Shown: piece by piece, positions 17,744 through 28,278 of the stretch
How positions within the stretch are numbered: position 1 is the stretch's first letter
Layout of the letters: every line of letters begins with the position of its first letter
NCBI RefSeq assembly: GCF_001662485.1
Contig: NZ_JMTM01000017.1
Location: forward strand, 558,001 to 622,000
Direction: 5' to 3'
DNA length: 64,000 bases
DNA from: Flavobacterium succinicans
GTDB lineage: Bacteria; Bacteroidota; Bacteroidia; Flavobacteriales; Flavobacteriaceae
The notes under the pieces: generated by a model
Database searches by the model: none
The model's input: only the letters and a program-made list of their open reading frames with translations
Told to the model about the DNA's origin: nothing
Program-made: the position numbers and the translations under genes

Positions 17744-19081
17744 ATGATAAAGAAGGTAATATTAGGCGCTTTGCTTATTGGAACTGCGATAGTCGGAAAG
17801 GCACAGAACAAAATTGCTGAACACGATATTGAAGGTAAAATGAAATGGTTTGAAGAGGCTAAGTTAGGTATCTTCATTCATGCTGGAATATATTCGGTAG
17901 CCGATGTTTCAGAGTCTTGGAGTTTTCATAACGGAACTATTTCAGTAGATGATTATATGAAACAACAAAATGGATATACATTAAGCAAATATGATCCTGC
18001 AGCTTGGGCAGAAATGATTAAAGATTGTGGTGCTAGATATTGTGTAATTACAACAAAACATCATGATGGTGTAGCAATGTATAATACCAAAGTAGGTAAA
18101 TTGAGTGCTGTAAAAACATGTGCAGCCAAAAAAGATATGATAAAACCTTTTTTTGAAGAATTGCGAAAAAGAGAGGTAAAATGCGGTGCCTATTTCTCGT
18201 TGATTGATTGGACACACAATGATTACCCTGGTTATTTGAAGAATAAAGAGCGTTATGATATCAAAAAAGAACCAGCGCGTTGGGAACGTTTTCAAAAATT
18301 CTTTCAGGGTCAAATCAAAGAAATATCAGATGCATTCAATCCAGATTTATGGTGGTTCGATGGAGACTGGGAACACAGTGCAGAGGAGTGGCAAGCTGAG
18401 AAAACGCGTAACATGATATTAGAAAAAAATGCAAATACTATCATCAACGGACGTTTACAAGGGTATGGCGATTATGATACGCCAGAACAAAATTTTCCTG
18501 TAGTTCGTCCGGCTTTCAAATGGTGGGAATTGTGTATGACCATGAATGAAAACTGGGGCTATCGTGTGAGCGACAACAATTGGAAGACACCTTATGAAAT
18601 CATAACTATTTTTGTTGATGCCGTTTCAAACGGAGGAAATCTATTATTAGATATTGGCCCAAAACCTGATGGAACTTATCCAGAACCTGTTGTTTCTACA
18701 TTAAAAGAATTAGGAGATTGGAACAAAAGAAATGGCGAAGGTATTTTTGGAACTATTCCAGGAATTCCGCAAGGACATTACTATGGCCCTACAACTCTTT
18801 CTAAAGACTCCAAAACGCTATTTTTATTTGTTCACGGAAAAACTTCAGGGCAAGTACTGTTAAAAGGTATTGATAATAAAATTCAGGACATCACAGTTTT
18901 GGGTTCTAATGTAAAGTTAACTCATAAAGTAGTGGGTAAAATATCTTGGAGTTCTGTTCCAGGATTAGTGTACATTGATTTACCAGAAACGGCAATAGAT
19001 AAATATGTAACTTGTATAAAAGTTACGCTAGATGCCCCTATTAAACTTTATAGAGGTAAGGGCGGTTTCTTGACAAATTAA
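17744..19081 (+). CDS. GH29 alpha-L-fucosidase, class A-like
   Basis: This 445-residue exported enzyme (signal peptide cut after GKA, residue 20) has FIHAGIYSVADVSESW (44-59), TTKHHDGVAMY (103-113) and WWFDGDWE (203-210) with Asp206 as the expected nucleophile. A beta-sandwich domain follows from about residue 345. It differs strongly from the GH29 enzymes before and after it, so the locus holds four distinct fucosidases rather than recent copies. The downstream GH20 gene begins 122 bp later on the same strand. Confidence 0.9.
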   Translation: MIKKVILGALLIGTAIVGKAQNKIAEHDIEGKMKWFEEAKLGIFIHAGIYSVADVSESWSFHNGTISVDDYMKQQNGYTLSKYDPAAWAEMIKDCGARYCVITTKHHDGVAMYNTKVGKLSAVKTCAAKKDMIKPFFEELRKREVKCGAYFSLIDWTHNDYPGYLKNKERYDIKKEPARWERFQKFFQGQIKEISDAFNPDLWWFDGDWEHSAEEWQAEKTRNMILEKNANTIINGRLQGYGDYDTPEQNFPVVRPAFKWWELCMTMNENWGYRVSDNNWKTPYEIITIFVDAVSNGGNLLLDIGPKPDGTYPEPVVSTLKELGDWNKRNGEGIFGTIPGIPQGHYYGPTTLSKDSKTLFLFVHGKTSGQVLLKGIDNKIQDITVLGSNVKLTHKVVGKISWSSVPGLVYIDLPETAIDKYVTCIKVTLDAPIKLYRGKGGFLTN

Positions 19082-19203
19082 CAATAAGAAATTTGGATAG
19101 ACGCCATATTGTGAATGATTTAAAGTAGGAAATATTGTAAGAGCCTAGATTATACAGTTTACGAACTTTAATTTATATAACCAGAAACTAACACAGTTAT
19201 CAA

Positions 19204-21459
19204 ATGAAAAAAGCATTCTTATTTTTAATATTGTTTCCGTTCTTTTGCTTTGCTCAACTTCCATATAGAGTTTCACTGATTCCGAAACCACAGTTTGTCA
19301 GTTTTAGCGAAGGTGGGTTTATTTTGAAGAAAGGTGCTAGAGTAGGGGTTACCGATTTGAGCCTTATTCCTTTAGCAAATTATCTTGTAGCAACCATCGG
19401 TAAAGAAAATGGTTTGGATTTGATTGTTTCTAATGCCCCAAAAGCAGACATTACACTTTCATTAGGGTACAAAAACGAAAAATTAGAAGCCTATAAAATG
19501 GAGGTTACCGAGAACGGAATTCACATCAGCGGAGCTTCTCCATCTGGAATTCTGATGTCAGTAGCTACTTTACAGCAACTAATTCCTGTGGGAGTAAACC
19601 AAACCAAAGTACAATTTTTGAAAATAGAAGATGCCCCAAAATTCAGTTATCGCGGGGCACATTTAGACGTAAGTCGTCATTTTTACAGTGATGATGAAGT
19701 CAAACATTTTTTGGATTTGATGGCAAGATACAAGTTGAATAAATTTCACTGGCATTTGACAGATGATCAAGGTTGGAGAATTGAAATCAAAAAATATCCT
19801 TTGTTGACCGAAAAAGGTGCATGGAGAAAATTCAACAATCAAGACAGAGACTGTATGAAGTTCGCAAAAGAACAGGATAACAGTGATTTTAACTTACCAA
19901 ATAAACACATAAAAATAATTGAGAATGATACGCTTTATGGCGGATTTTATACTCAAGAACAAATCAAAGATGTAATTAAATATGCCAAAGATAGAGGAAT
20001 TGATGTTTTGCCCGAAATTGATATGCCCGGTCATTTCATGGCTGCAATTATAGGTTATCCTTATCTTTCCTGCAAAGGAGAAGCGCATATGGGCACTACT
20101 TTCTCTGATCCTTTATGTGTTGGAAATGAACAATCTTTGCAATTGGTCAAAGATATTTATACCGAAGTAGCAGGTTTGTTTCCTTATGAATATATGCATT
20201 TAGGAGCTGATGAAGTAGAGAAATCCAATTGGAAAGAATGCCCAAAATGTCAATCAAAAATTAAAAAAGAACATTTATTGGGAGTTCAAGAGTTACAAGC
20301 TTGGTTTGTACACGATATGGAAGCACATTTCAAAAAATTAGGAAAAAAATTAATGGGGTGGGATGAAATTTTAGACGGTGGTTTATCCCCAACAGCAACC
20401 ATAATGTGGTGGAGAAATTGGGCGCCAAAAGCAATTCCAACAGCTACAGAACAAGGAAATGTTGCCATTTCTAGCCCCTGTTTTGAAATGTATTTTGATC
20501 AACTTGAAGGGCCAACTTCTTTAGAAACGGTTTATTTGTTTGAACCATTAAAAGGGCTTACAGCAAAACAATCAAAAAATGTGATGGGGATTCAAGGAAA
20601 TCTTTGGACAGAAACAGTTCCGACAGTTCGTCGGGCAGAATATCAATATTTTCCCAGGCTATTTGCACTTTCAGAAGGTGCTTGGAATGGAGGAAAACGA
20701 AATTGGGAAGAATTTAAAAGCCGGGTAGTGAATGAAATGGAATACCTGGATGCAAAGAAGATTAGTTATCGAATTCCAGACTTAACGGGCTTCAACGACT
20801 TGAACGTTTTTATTGAAAATGAAACCGTATATGTAAATTGTATTTTACCAAATGTAACGGTGAGATATACTACAGATGGTTCGATTCCAAAGGCGAATTC
20901 AACAAAATACATAGCGCCGTTTACTATTTCAGAAACTACTAATTTTAATTTTAGGGCTTTCCTTCCAGAGGGAAGTGGCTCAGAAGTGTATAAAGCAGAA
21001 TTTCGTAAAGAAAGCTTTTCAAAAGCTTATGACGGAGCATTTACTGCTAATGGAATTGTTGTCAAAGAATACAATTCGAGCGCAAAAAGATGTGCAGAAA
21101 TTAAAAATAGCAAATTGATACAAGAATTCATTACCGAAAGCATGCAAATGCCAAAAGGGTTTAAGGGATTTGCAGGTTTAATTTTTGAAGGGTATTTTGA
21201 AGTTAAAAGTGATGATGTTTATACTTTTGAATTGGCATCAAATGATGGTTCAATGCTTTACGTTGACAATACTTTGATTATAAACAATGATGGGCCTCAT
21301 GGTAACAAAGCCAAGACAGGCCAAAAGGCATTATCAAAAGGATGGCACAAAATGTATGCTGAGTATTTTGACTTGGATTCAGGTGGAAATTTTAGTGTGA
21401 AAATCAAATCATCCGAAGACAAAAAATTTGCTGATATGAATCATTTTAAATATAAATAA
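19204..21459 (+). CDS. GH20 beta-N-acetylhexosaminidase with C-terminal PA14-like domain
   Basis: The 751-residue exported enzyme (signal peptide cut after CFA, residue 17) should remove terminal beta-GlcNAc or GalNAc. Domains in order: GH20b (about 20-145), catalytic barrel with FHWHLTDDQGWR (181-192) and HLGADEVEK with the Asp336-Glu337 pair, a chitobiase-type C-terminal segment (RYTTDGSIP...), and a PA14-like module (GLIFEGYFEVKSDDVYTFELASNDGSMLYVDN) near residues 655-745 that probably binds carbohydrate. It is the last hydrolase before the LacI gene. Confidence 0.92.
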   Translation: MKKAFLFLILFPFFCFAQLPYRVSLIPKPQFVSFSEGGFILKKGARVGVTDLSLIPLANYLVATIGKENGLDLIVSNAPKADITLSLGYKNEKLEAYKMEVTENGIHISGASPSGILMSVATLQQLIPVGVNQTKVQFLKIEDAPKFSYRGAHLDVSRHFYSDDEVKHFLDLMARYKLNKFHWHLTDDQGWRIEIKKYPLLTEKGAWRKFNNQDRDCMKFAKEQDNSDFNLPNKHIKIIENDTLYGGFYTQEQIKDVIKYAKDRGIDVLPEIDMPGHFMAAIIGYPYLSCKGEAHMGTTFSDPLCVGNEQSLQLVKDIYTEVAGLFPYEYMHLGADEVEKSNWKECPKCQSKIKKEHLLGVQELQAWFVHDMEAHFKKLGKKLMGWDEILDGGLSPTATIMWWRNWAPKAIPTATEQGNVAISSPCFEMYFDQLEGPTSLETVYLFEPLKGLTAKQSKNVMGIQGNLWTETVPTVRRAEYQYFPRLFALSEGAWNGGKRNWEEFKSRVVNEMEYLDAKKISYRIPDLTGFNDLNVFIENETVYVNCILPNVTVRYTTDGSIPKANSTKYIAPFTISETTNFNFRAFLPEGSGSEVYKAEFRKESFSKAYDGAFTANGIVVKEYNSSAKRCAEIKNSKLIQEFITESMQMPKGFKGFAGLIFEGYFEVKSDDVYTFELASNDGSMLYVDNTLIINNDGPHGNKAKTGQKALSKGWHKMYAEYFDLDSGGNFSVKIKSSEDKKFADMNHFKYK

Positions 21460-21745
21460 CAAAACAAATGAAGATATTGTTCTTTGAATGAAATGTAATT
21501 TTTGAAGGAGTTATTATAGTCTTGTTTTGATGATTATATCTTGATTATCGAGGAAAGAAATGAATGTGATTTGAACTGTTTTTTGGAGTAAAAAAAAGCA
21601 ATCGTGATTGATCTTGCTTTCATGAAGATTTTTTTTAATCCTATGATTTTTTTGAAAGTTGATACTAATGAAATTAGCACATCTTGTGTTATTTATGAAT
21701 TAAAATAGAGATTATTGAATAAAAAAAGAGCTGAATAAAAAATAC

Positions 21746-21757
21746 TAAAACGTTTTT
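21746..21757. promoter_or_regulatory. Putative operator upstream of the LacI gene (site D)
   Basis: ATACTAAAACGTTTTTGC contains TAAAACGTTTTT centred on CG at 21751-21752. It lies 83 bp upstream of the LacI start, which would allow autoregulation. The rest of this 381-bp gap shows no ORF or RNA gene. Confidence 0.5.
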
Positions 21758-21825
21758 GCAAATCGATTATTATATGTACATTGCTTGTCTTAAATTAGTT
21801 AAAAAAAATAGGGTTAAGTTTAAGA

Positions 21826-21833
21826 TAACGTTA
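21826..21833. promoter_or_regulatory. Short palindrome next to the LacI start codon
   Basis: TAACGTTA is a perfect 8-bp palindrome with a CG centre that ends 7 bp before the ATG. It may be a second autoregulatory site, but such short palindromes are common by chance in this AT-rich sequence. Confidence 0.25.
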
Positions 21834-21840
21834 CTGTTTT

Positions 21841-22854
21841 ATGAAAAAAAAAATCACGATAAAGGATATAGCCAAGACTGCTAATGTATCAGTTACAACA
21901 GTTTCATTTGTCCTAAATGATAAAGGAGAGAAAATGCGGATAAGTGAAGAAGTGATTAAGAAGGTTCTTAAAGTAGCAGAGGATTTAAAATTTAAACCCA
22001 ATATAATTGCCAGTAGTTTGAGAACAGGTAAGACGAGATCAATTGGTCTTATAGTTGAAGATATTTCAAATCAGTTTTTTTCTGAATTAGCAAAAGTAAT
22101 AGAGAGAGAAGCTATTCAATTAAATTATAGAGTTTTTTATTGTAGTACAGGAGGGGATGATGAGCGGGCTGTTGAGTTAGTAAATAGCCTTTTACAAGCA
22201 AATGTGGATGGCTTTATTATTACACCAACAGAAAAGTTGAAAACTACCATTGATCGTTTGTTGGAGCTCCAACTTCCAGTGGTTTTGATAGATCGTTATT
22301 TTGAAGAGCAAGACATTAGTCATGTGGTACTTGATAATTATGAAGGGGCTTATAAGGCCACGCATTATCTATTGGAGAAAGGATATAAAAAAATTGCATT
22401 CATTACTAATTCTTCAAAATTGATTCAGATGCAGCTGAGGAAGAAAGGCTATATTGATGCATTAACAGCTGTGGGTTTGTTTGATGATTCAAAAATCCTT
22501 GATTTGGACTACTTACACTCTGAAAATGAAAGGATAGAAATGATTTCAGCATTTTTGAAAGCAACTTCTGAAACAGATGCAGTGCTTTTTGGTGCGAATT
22601 ATTTATTAATTGCCGGATTGCAGTCTTTTATGAAATTAAATATAAAGATTCCAACAGATAAAGCAGTAATTAGTTTTGACGATCATGACAGCTTTAGATT
22701 GCATTCGCCATCTATTACAGTTTTGGCACAACCAATTGAAGAAATGGCTAAAAAAGCGGTCAAATTGTTAATGATACAAATGAATGATGAGAGTAATCAT
22801 ATTATTGTAAAAGAAAAAGAATTAGGAAGTTTAATCATAAGGGAATCCGTTTAA
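21841..22854 (+). CDS. LacI/GalR family transcriptional regulator
   Basis: The 337-residue protein has an N-terminal LacI helix-turn-helix (ITIKDIAKTANVSVTTVSFVLN, residues 4-25) and hinge (IASSLRTGKTRSIGLI), followed by a periplasmic-binding-protein fold that would bind a sugar. It is the best candidate to bind the CG-centred palindromes seen upstream of six transcription units in this locus, including its own gene. It directly precedes susC/susD. The ligand is unknown; L-fucose, mannose or an intermediate of fucose breakdown are reasonable guesses. Confidence 0.93.
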   Translation: MKKKITIKDIAKTANVSVTTVSFVLNDKGEKMRISEEVIKKVLKVAEDLKFKPNIIASSLRTGKTRSIGLIVEDISNQFFSELAKVIEREAIQLNYRVFYCSTGGDDERAVELVNSLLQANVDGFIITPTEKLKTTIDRLLELQLPVVLIDRYFEEQDISHVVLDNYEGAYKATHYLLEKGYKKIAFITNSSKLIQMQLRKKGYIDALTAVGLFDDSKILDLDYLHSENERIEMISAFLKATSETDAVLFGANYLLIAGLQSFMKLNIKIPTDKAVISFDDHDSFRLHSPSITVLAQPIEEMAKKAVKLLMIQMNDESNHIIVKEKELGSLIIRESV

Positions 22855-22886
22855 AATAGATGGATTTTTTTTTAAATAGTATTTGC

Positions 22887-22898
22887 TAAAACGATATA
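22887..22898. promoter_or_regulatory. Putative operator upstream of susC (site E)
   Basis: TTGCTAAAACGATATAGCAA is centred on CG at 22892-22893, with outer arms TTGCTA and TAGCAA in perfect inversion. It lies 211 bp before the susC ATG. Confidence 0.5.
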
Positions 22899-23109
22899 GC
22901 AATACTCAAATGAATCAAGAATGTAAATAGAAATTTTAAAAAAAAGTGCTTATGAAATAAAAGAGAAAAAGGTATCAGGTAAATTTTTATTACTGAAAGT
23001 CTGAGGAGAAAAGGTAATAAGAATAAAAGGACTCAGTATTCAATACTATTTAGAATTCTGAATTCTCAAATTATGAACTAATCAAAACTAAACTAAATAA
23101 ATACTAATT

Positions 23110-26100
23110 ATGAGAAAACTGTTATATCAGTTGCTATTAGTTTTTCTAATAGCGTTGAGTTACCAAAGTATGTGTGCTCAAAACAAAATAATATCAGGTG
23201 TAATTATAGATAAGGCTAATATGCCAATTGCAGGTGCTAATGTTAAGGTAAAAGGCACAAAAACTTCAACGGTGACAGACTTTGACGGACAATTTACCAT
23301 TTCCGCGGCTCAGGGTACAATTCTAGTCATAAGTTCGGTTGAATTTCAAACAACTGAAGTTAAAGCTGTTGATGGATTAAAAATTAAATTAGTTGCTGCC
23401 ACAAATGAACTTGATGGTGTTACAGTTACAGCTTTGGGACAAACAAAAAAGAACAAAGCAATTGGGTATGCTACTAGTACAATTAAATCAGATGCAATTG
23501 TTAAGACAGCTTCTCCTACCATCGCTAACGCTTTGTATGGTAAAGCACCAGGAGTTCGTATAAGTTCTACACCAGGTGGGGCTGGAAACATCAATATCCA
23601 GATTCGTGGTTTGAACTCTATAACAGGTAAGAATCAGCCACTTATCGTTCTAGATGGTGTGCCTATTCGAGATGGAGAGGTAAGTAACAATAACTATTGG
23701 AATGATCAACGTATTAGAAGCAATGGTCTTGCTGACATTAACCCCGAAGACATTGAAAGTATATCTATTCTAAAAGGGGCTTCTGCTGCTGCATTATATG
23801 GCTCAGAAGCCGTAAATGGGGTGGTTTTGATCACTTCTAAATCTGGTAAAGAAAAGAAAGGATTAGGTGTTGACTTTAGCAGTAGTTTTTCAAGCAACAA
23901 AATTGCATTCTTGCCAAGATTTCAATATGAGAGAGGGCCAGGTTGGACAAATGCGAACTACTCTTCTGGATTTTTGGCTCCAGATGGTTTTGCTAGTTAT
24001 GATACTAATGGAGATGGTGTACCTGATACAAGAGGGGTTTCTGGTAGTTCTAATAACTACGGTCCTTGGTTTGATGGGCAGCCTGTTATGTCATGGGATG
24101 GAGTGGTGCGCCCTTATTCACCTCAAAAGAATGGTTACAAAAATTTGTTTCAAAATGCATGGGATTCAACAACAAATTTATCATTAACTAACAATACCGA
24201 AAATAGTAGCATCCGTTTTTCATATACTCACAATGAATCGCAAGGATTAAGTATGGGGAATATGAACAAGAAAAACACCCTTAACTTAAATACATCATTC
24301 AAAACAGGTGAAAATTTGAAAACTGACATTATTGTTAGTTATATGAATCAAAATGTTCATAACCGAGCTTATGCTATGGATCGATTGGTAAATAACTTTA
24401 CGGGGATGATTAGTCCGTTTGATAATGGGGCTTGGTACAAAGACAAATATAAAACTAGTTTAGGTTATAAATATGTTAGAGGTACAGATCAAAGTTTAAC
24501 TCCAAATGAAAATATCATCCGTAATGGATTCAAAGGAGATATTGGAGATTTTTTCTGGAATACCAATGCAAATAAGCAAGACGAAGTTACCAACCGATTG
24601 ATTGCAAGTGTTACTGAAACATATACTATTTTTTCAGATTTGAAATTACGTGGACGCGCTTCGACAGATTTAACTTCAGTAAATATCGAAACTAAAAATC
24701 CAGTTGAAAAACCTTTAGTTTATGGTTTTGGATCAGGTTTTTATGAAGTTATTTCTAATGATTATAATATTGTCTATGGAGATGTATTATTAACGTATAA
24801 CAAACAAATCAATACAAATTTAGGTATAAATGCAGTTATTGGCTATACAGGATCAACAGAAACAGGTAAGTTTTTGTCTCGTAATACTGATGGCGGTTTA
24901 AGTGTTGAAGGTTGGTTTGATATGAATGCCTCAGTTAACTCAGCAAAAAGTAGTTCTGGTAGATATAAAGTAGTCAAAGATGCAATTTTCGGAACATTAA
25001 GCGGTAATTACAAAAACTACTTATTCGTTGAGGGAACCATTAGAAAAGACCGTACTTCTACAATGAATCCTAATAATAATGCATTTACTTATCCTTCTGT
25101 AAATTCAAGTTTTGTGTTATCGGATGCAGTTACATTGCCTGAGATGATCAGTTATGCAAAATTACGAGCTTCTTGGGGTATAGTGGGGAATTACCCAGAA
25201 AGGTACCTTGCTAACGTAGCGTATAATCAAACCACATTGGGAACGCAAGGGACTACTTCTCCAGTATTGATTACCAATTCGATGTCAGCTTATGGAAATG
25301 AAGGAATCAAACCAGAGATGAAAAATGAGTTTGAGCTTGGTTTTGAAACTAAATTCTTTAATCGAAGATTAGGATTGGATTTTTCTTATTATAATGCAAA
25401 AGTTAAAGATCAAATTCTTGATTTGAGCTTGGCTCCAACTACTGGGGCTAATAGTATTCTGGCCAACGTTGGAGAATTGAGTAACCAAGGTTTTGAAATT
25501 GCTTTGACAGGTTCTCCTTTTAGAAGTGAATATTTTTCTTGGGATATCACTTTAAACTGGGCTAAAAACAAAAACAAAATTGTAAAGTTGGCCAACGGTT
25601 CCAATGAATTATTACACGCTGACTATGATGGCTCTGCTGCTCAATTGAAATCTGTGGTAGGTGATCCTATGGGAGGTATTTATGCTCACCCTGTAAAAAC
25701 GGATGCAGACGGTAATAAAATGGTTGATAGCGATGGATTTTATATGATCGATGGAGATAAATGGGAGAAATATGGAACAGCAACACCACAAGGTGTAGGT
25801 GGTTTGTTAAATACATTTACCTACAAGAATTTAACATTGGACGTGAATATTGATTATTCTTATGGTGGTTATGTAATGCCTACAGGAGTTAATTGGATGA
25901 TATCTAGAGGATTGACAGAAGAAAGTTTGAATTACAGTACAAATGAGCGTGGTGGTTTAACCTATTATGTACAAGGCGGTAAAGGTATTCAAGTACCAAA
26001 TAGCGCAACTTCAGGACCCAACGGTGAAAAACTATATCGAGATGGTATGTTAATGAATGGTGTAACTACAGATGGTTCCAAAAACACTAACGTGATTTCT

Positions 26101-26430
26101 CAGGCTGGTTATTATAATATGACTTATAACTGGGGTGGTCCTCAATACAGTAGTTCACGCTATGAATTATATATTCAAAAGAATGACTATATTAAAGTAA
26201 GAGAAGTTTCTTTAACTTATAATTTACCCTCTCATTGGGCCTCAAAAATTGGTGCATCTAGAATAAGTTTATCGGCATTCGGACGTAATTTGTTCTATAT
26301 CTACAGAACAATTAAAGACATGGATGCAGAAGGTACTACGTCAGGATCTAGATGGTCTCAAAACGTAAACAATTCAGGAACAACTCCAGCCACTAGAAGT
26401 TTTGGAGGAATGGTTAGAGTTTCTTTCTAA
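23110..26430 (+). CDS. SusC-like TonB-dependent outer membrane transporter
   Basis: The 1106-residue protein imports oligosaccharides across the outer membrane with its SusD partner. It has a signal peptide (cut after MCA, residue 23), a carboxypeptidase-regulatory-like domain (ISGVIIDKANMPIAGANVKVKGT...TDFDGQF, about 28-105), a plug domain with IQIRGLNSITGKNQPLIVLDGVPI and ISILKGASAAALYGSEAVNGVVLITSK, and a beta-barrel ending in GMVRVSF, with a terminal Phe as usual. It is the only SusC/D pair in the window, so released N-glycan fragments probably enter here. Confidence 0.95.
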   Translation: MRKLLYQLLLVFLIALSYQSMCAQNKIISGVIIDKANMPIAGANVKVKGTKTSTVTDFDGQFTISAAQGTILVISSVEFQTTEVKAVDGLKIKLVAATNELDGVTVTALGQTKKNKAIGYATSTIKSDAIVKTASPTIANALYGKAPGVRISSTPGGAGNINIQIRGLNSITGKNQPLIVLDGVPIRDGEVSNNNYWNDQRIRSNGLADINPEDIESISILKGASAAALYGSEAVNGVVLITSKSGKEKKGLGVDFSSSFSSNKIAFLPRFQYERGPGWTNANYSSGFLAPDGFASYDTNGDGVPDTRGVSGSSNNYGPWFDGQPVMSWDGVVRPYSPQKNGYKNLFQNAWDSTTNLSLTNNTENSSIRFSYTHNESQGLSMGNMNKKNTLNLNTSFKTGENLKTDIIVSYMNQNVHNRAYAMDRLVNNFTGMISPFDNGAWYKDKYKTSLGYKYVRGTDQSLTPNENIIRNGFKGDIGDFFWNTNANKQDEVTNRLIASVTETYTIFSDLKLRGRASTDLTSVNIETKNPVEKPLVYGFGSGFYEVISNDYNIVYGDVLLTYNKQINTNLGINAVIGYTGSTETGKFLSRNTDGGLSVEGWFDMNASVNSAKSSSGRYKVVKDAIFGTLSGNYKNYLFVEGTIRKDRTSTMNPNNNAFTYPSVNSSFVLSDAVTLPEMISYAKLRASWGIVGNYPERYLANVAYNQTTLGTQGTTSPVLITNSMSAYGNEGIKPEMKNEFELGFETKFFNRRLGLDFSYYNAKVKDQILDLSLAPTTGANSILANVGELSNQGFEIALTGSPFRSEYFSWDITLNWAKNKNKIVKLANGSNELLHADYDGSAAQLKSVVGDPMGGIYAHPVKTDADGNKMVDSDGFYMIDGDKWEKYGTATPQGVGGLLNTFTYKNLTLDVNIDYSYGGYVMPTGVNWMISRGLTEESLNYSTNERGGLTYYVQGGKGIQVPNSATSGPNGEKLYRDGMLMNGVTTDGSKNTNVISQAGYYNMTYNWGGPQYSSSRYELYIQKNDYIKVREVSLTYNLPSHWASKIGASRISLSAFGRNLFYIYRTIKDMDAEGTTSGSRWSQNVNNSGTTPATRSFGGMVRVSF

Positions 26431-26470
26431 TTTTTTACAAATCATAATTTTTTTAATCAAAAAACATAAC

Positions 26471-28039
26471 ATGAGAAAACTATTTTATACATCATTAGCG
26501 TTGGCTGCTGTTTTTTTTGGCTCTTGCTCACAAGATGATTTTGCAGATGCATATAAAAACCCTGCAAATGTTGAATCGACTACAGTACCTAAACAGTTTG
26601 CTGGATTCATGAAAATTAACTACGAAGATGTAATTCCATCGTATTGGAATTATTTTACAGTTATTAGAACCACGTCTCTTAACTATACCCAAGCACACGG
26701 AATTTACAACGGAACAGGACGCTACATTCCTGGAGCTGCTTCAAAAGATCGATGGGGAAGATATTATAAATTTATTGCTCAATATAGAGAGTTAGAAAAA
26801 GTAATTGCTTCTTTACCAGCTGCGGAGCAGACTGAAAACAGAATTTATACCATAACTTCAACTATCTATTTATATGATCATACAGCAAAAATGGTTGATA
26901 ATTTTGGGGATATTCCTTTTTCTGAAGCGGGTAAAATAAGTTTTACTGGAGGAGATTATACAAAGGCATCTGCAAAGTATGATAATCAAACCGAGCTTTA
27001 CACCATGATGTTGGATCAATTGAAAGCTTTTTCTACCGAATTGAATACAATTACTTTATCTACTAAAGTTAAAGTAGAATTTGAAAATCAAGACTTAATC
27101 AATAAAGGAAGTTTGATAAGTTGGAAAAACTATTGTAATTCGTTGCGCTTGAAGATATTGAACAGAGTTTCTGCTGTTCCTGCTTTTTCTGCAAGAGCAA
27201 ATACTGAAATGGCTCAAATTATTGCTGAAGGAAAATTAGTGGATGAAAATTCAGAGAATATTGCATTTAGAGTTTACACTCAAGATACTGACTTAGATAC
27301 TGCTGGATTTATGGAAGCGATGGAGTCATTTAATAACAATCTTGCTCCTAAAGCCATGATTGATCACATGAATGCGAATAGTGATCCTCGTAAAGCTTGG
27401 TTGTTTGAATCTGGGCAAAAAGCATTAGGTGCTTATATAGGTCTAGATCCAATGCTGACATCTGCTGCTCAAGATCAGTTGATTACCGATGGTGTAATTG
27501 CGATTTACAACAGGTCTGTAATTAGTAGAAACAAATGGTTACCTGGTACATTAATCAATGCTGCTGAGGTAAACTTAATCCTTGCTGAGTTCTATTCAAG
27601 AAATGGTAATTCAGCTTTGGCAAAAACGCATTTTGAGAAAGCAATCAGACAATCAGTTGACTATTATGTAAGATTAGCAGACAAAGCTGATGTGCTAACT
27701 TGGAAACCTACCGCTGAACCTAAACTAGCTGATATTGATGCTTATATTGCAACAATCAATTTTTCAGGAGCAACTACACCTGCTGCGCAATTAGCGTTAA
27801 TAGCTTTTCAAAAGTATATTCACTTTAATATTATGCAAGCTGACGAATCTTGGGCTGAACAACGAAGATTAAAACTTCCTGTTTTGAATTTTAGAGAAGA
27901 TGAAACAAGCAGTATAAGAAAAACTCCACCAACTCGTTGGACATATCCGAATTCTGAAAGTATTTATAATACTCTTAATTACAATGCCGTTAAAGCAAAT
28001 GATAATTTGAGTACAAAAATCTTCTGGGATGTAAAATAG
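26471..28039 (+). CDS. SusD/RagB-like nutrient-binding lipoprotein
   Basis: I start at the ATG 26471 because it gives a lipoprotein leader (MRKLFYTSLALAAVFFGSC, lipid on Cys19); an upstream in-frame ATG overlaps susC and has no leader logic. The product is 522 residues. It fits the SusD_2-type (RagB) branch: an alpha-helical protein with AGKISFTGGDYTKASAKYDNQTELY near 155-180 and NAAEVNLILAEFYSRNG in the TPR region near 345-360. It caps the SusC barrel at the cell surface. It follows susC by 40 bp, and a strong terminator follows it. Confidence 0.92.
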   Translation: MRKLFYTSLALAAVFFGSCSQDDFADAYKNPANVESTTVPKQFAGFMKINYEDVIPSYWNYFTVIRTTSLNYTQAHGIYNGTGRYIPGAASKDRWGRYYKFIAQYRELEKVIASLPAAEQTENRIYTITSTIYLYDHTAKMVDNFGDIPFSEAGKISFTGGDYTKASAKYDNQTELYTMMLDQLKAFSTELNTITLSTKVKVEFENQDLINKGSLISWKNYCNSLRLKILNRVSAVPAFSARANTEMAQIIAEGKLVDENSENIAFRVYTQDTDLDTAGFMEAMESFNNNLAPKAMIDHMNANSDPRKAWLFESGQKALGAYIGLDPMLTSAAQDQLITDGVIAIYNRSVISRNKWLPGTLINAAEVNLILAEFYSRNGNSALAKTHFEKAIRQSVDYYVRLADKADVLTWKPTAEPKLADIDAYIATINFSGATTPAAQLALIAFQKYIHFNIMQADESWAEQRRLKLPVLNFREDETSSIRKTPPTRWTYPNSESIYNTLNYNAVKANDNLSTKIFWDVK

Positions 28040-28059
28040 TGTATTTTTTGTTAGTTACG

Positions 28060-28108
28060 AGAAAACCCCCAACTCAAGCCAATGCTTGAGAAAGGGGTTT
28101 TCTTAATT
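28060..28108 (+). terminator. Terminator after susD
   Basis: A two-part hairpin: outer arms GAAAACCCC (28061-28069) and GGGGTTTTC (28094-28102), with inner arms CTCAAG and CTTGAG, followed by TTAATTTTATT. It may also end the opposing PNGase transcript. Confidence 0.8.
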
Positions 28109-28278
28109 TTATTCAGGAATAATTAGGCTCAAAATGATGTTGTTACAAGTTTTGGTTTCAACTAGTTTAATGAGTGACTAAGTCAGAATACTTTTGTTTT
28201 ATTTTCAGTTAGGCTTTTGATTAAGTTTTTTTATTTCTTTAATTTTTATTGGTTCACGTATATGTAGCAAGGTTAGAG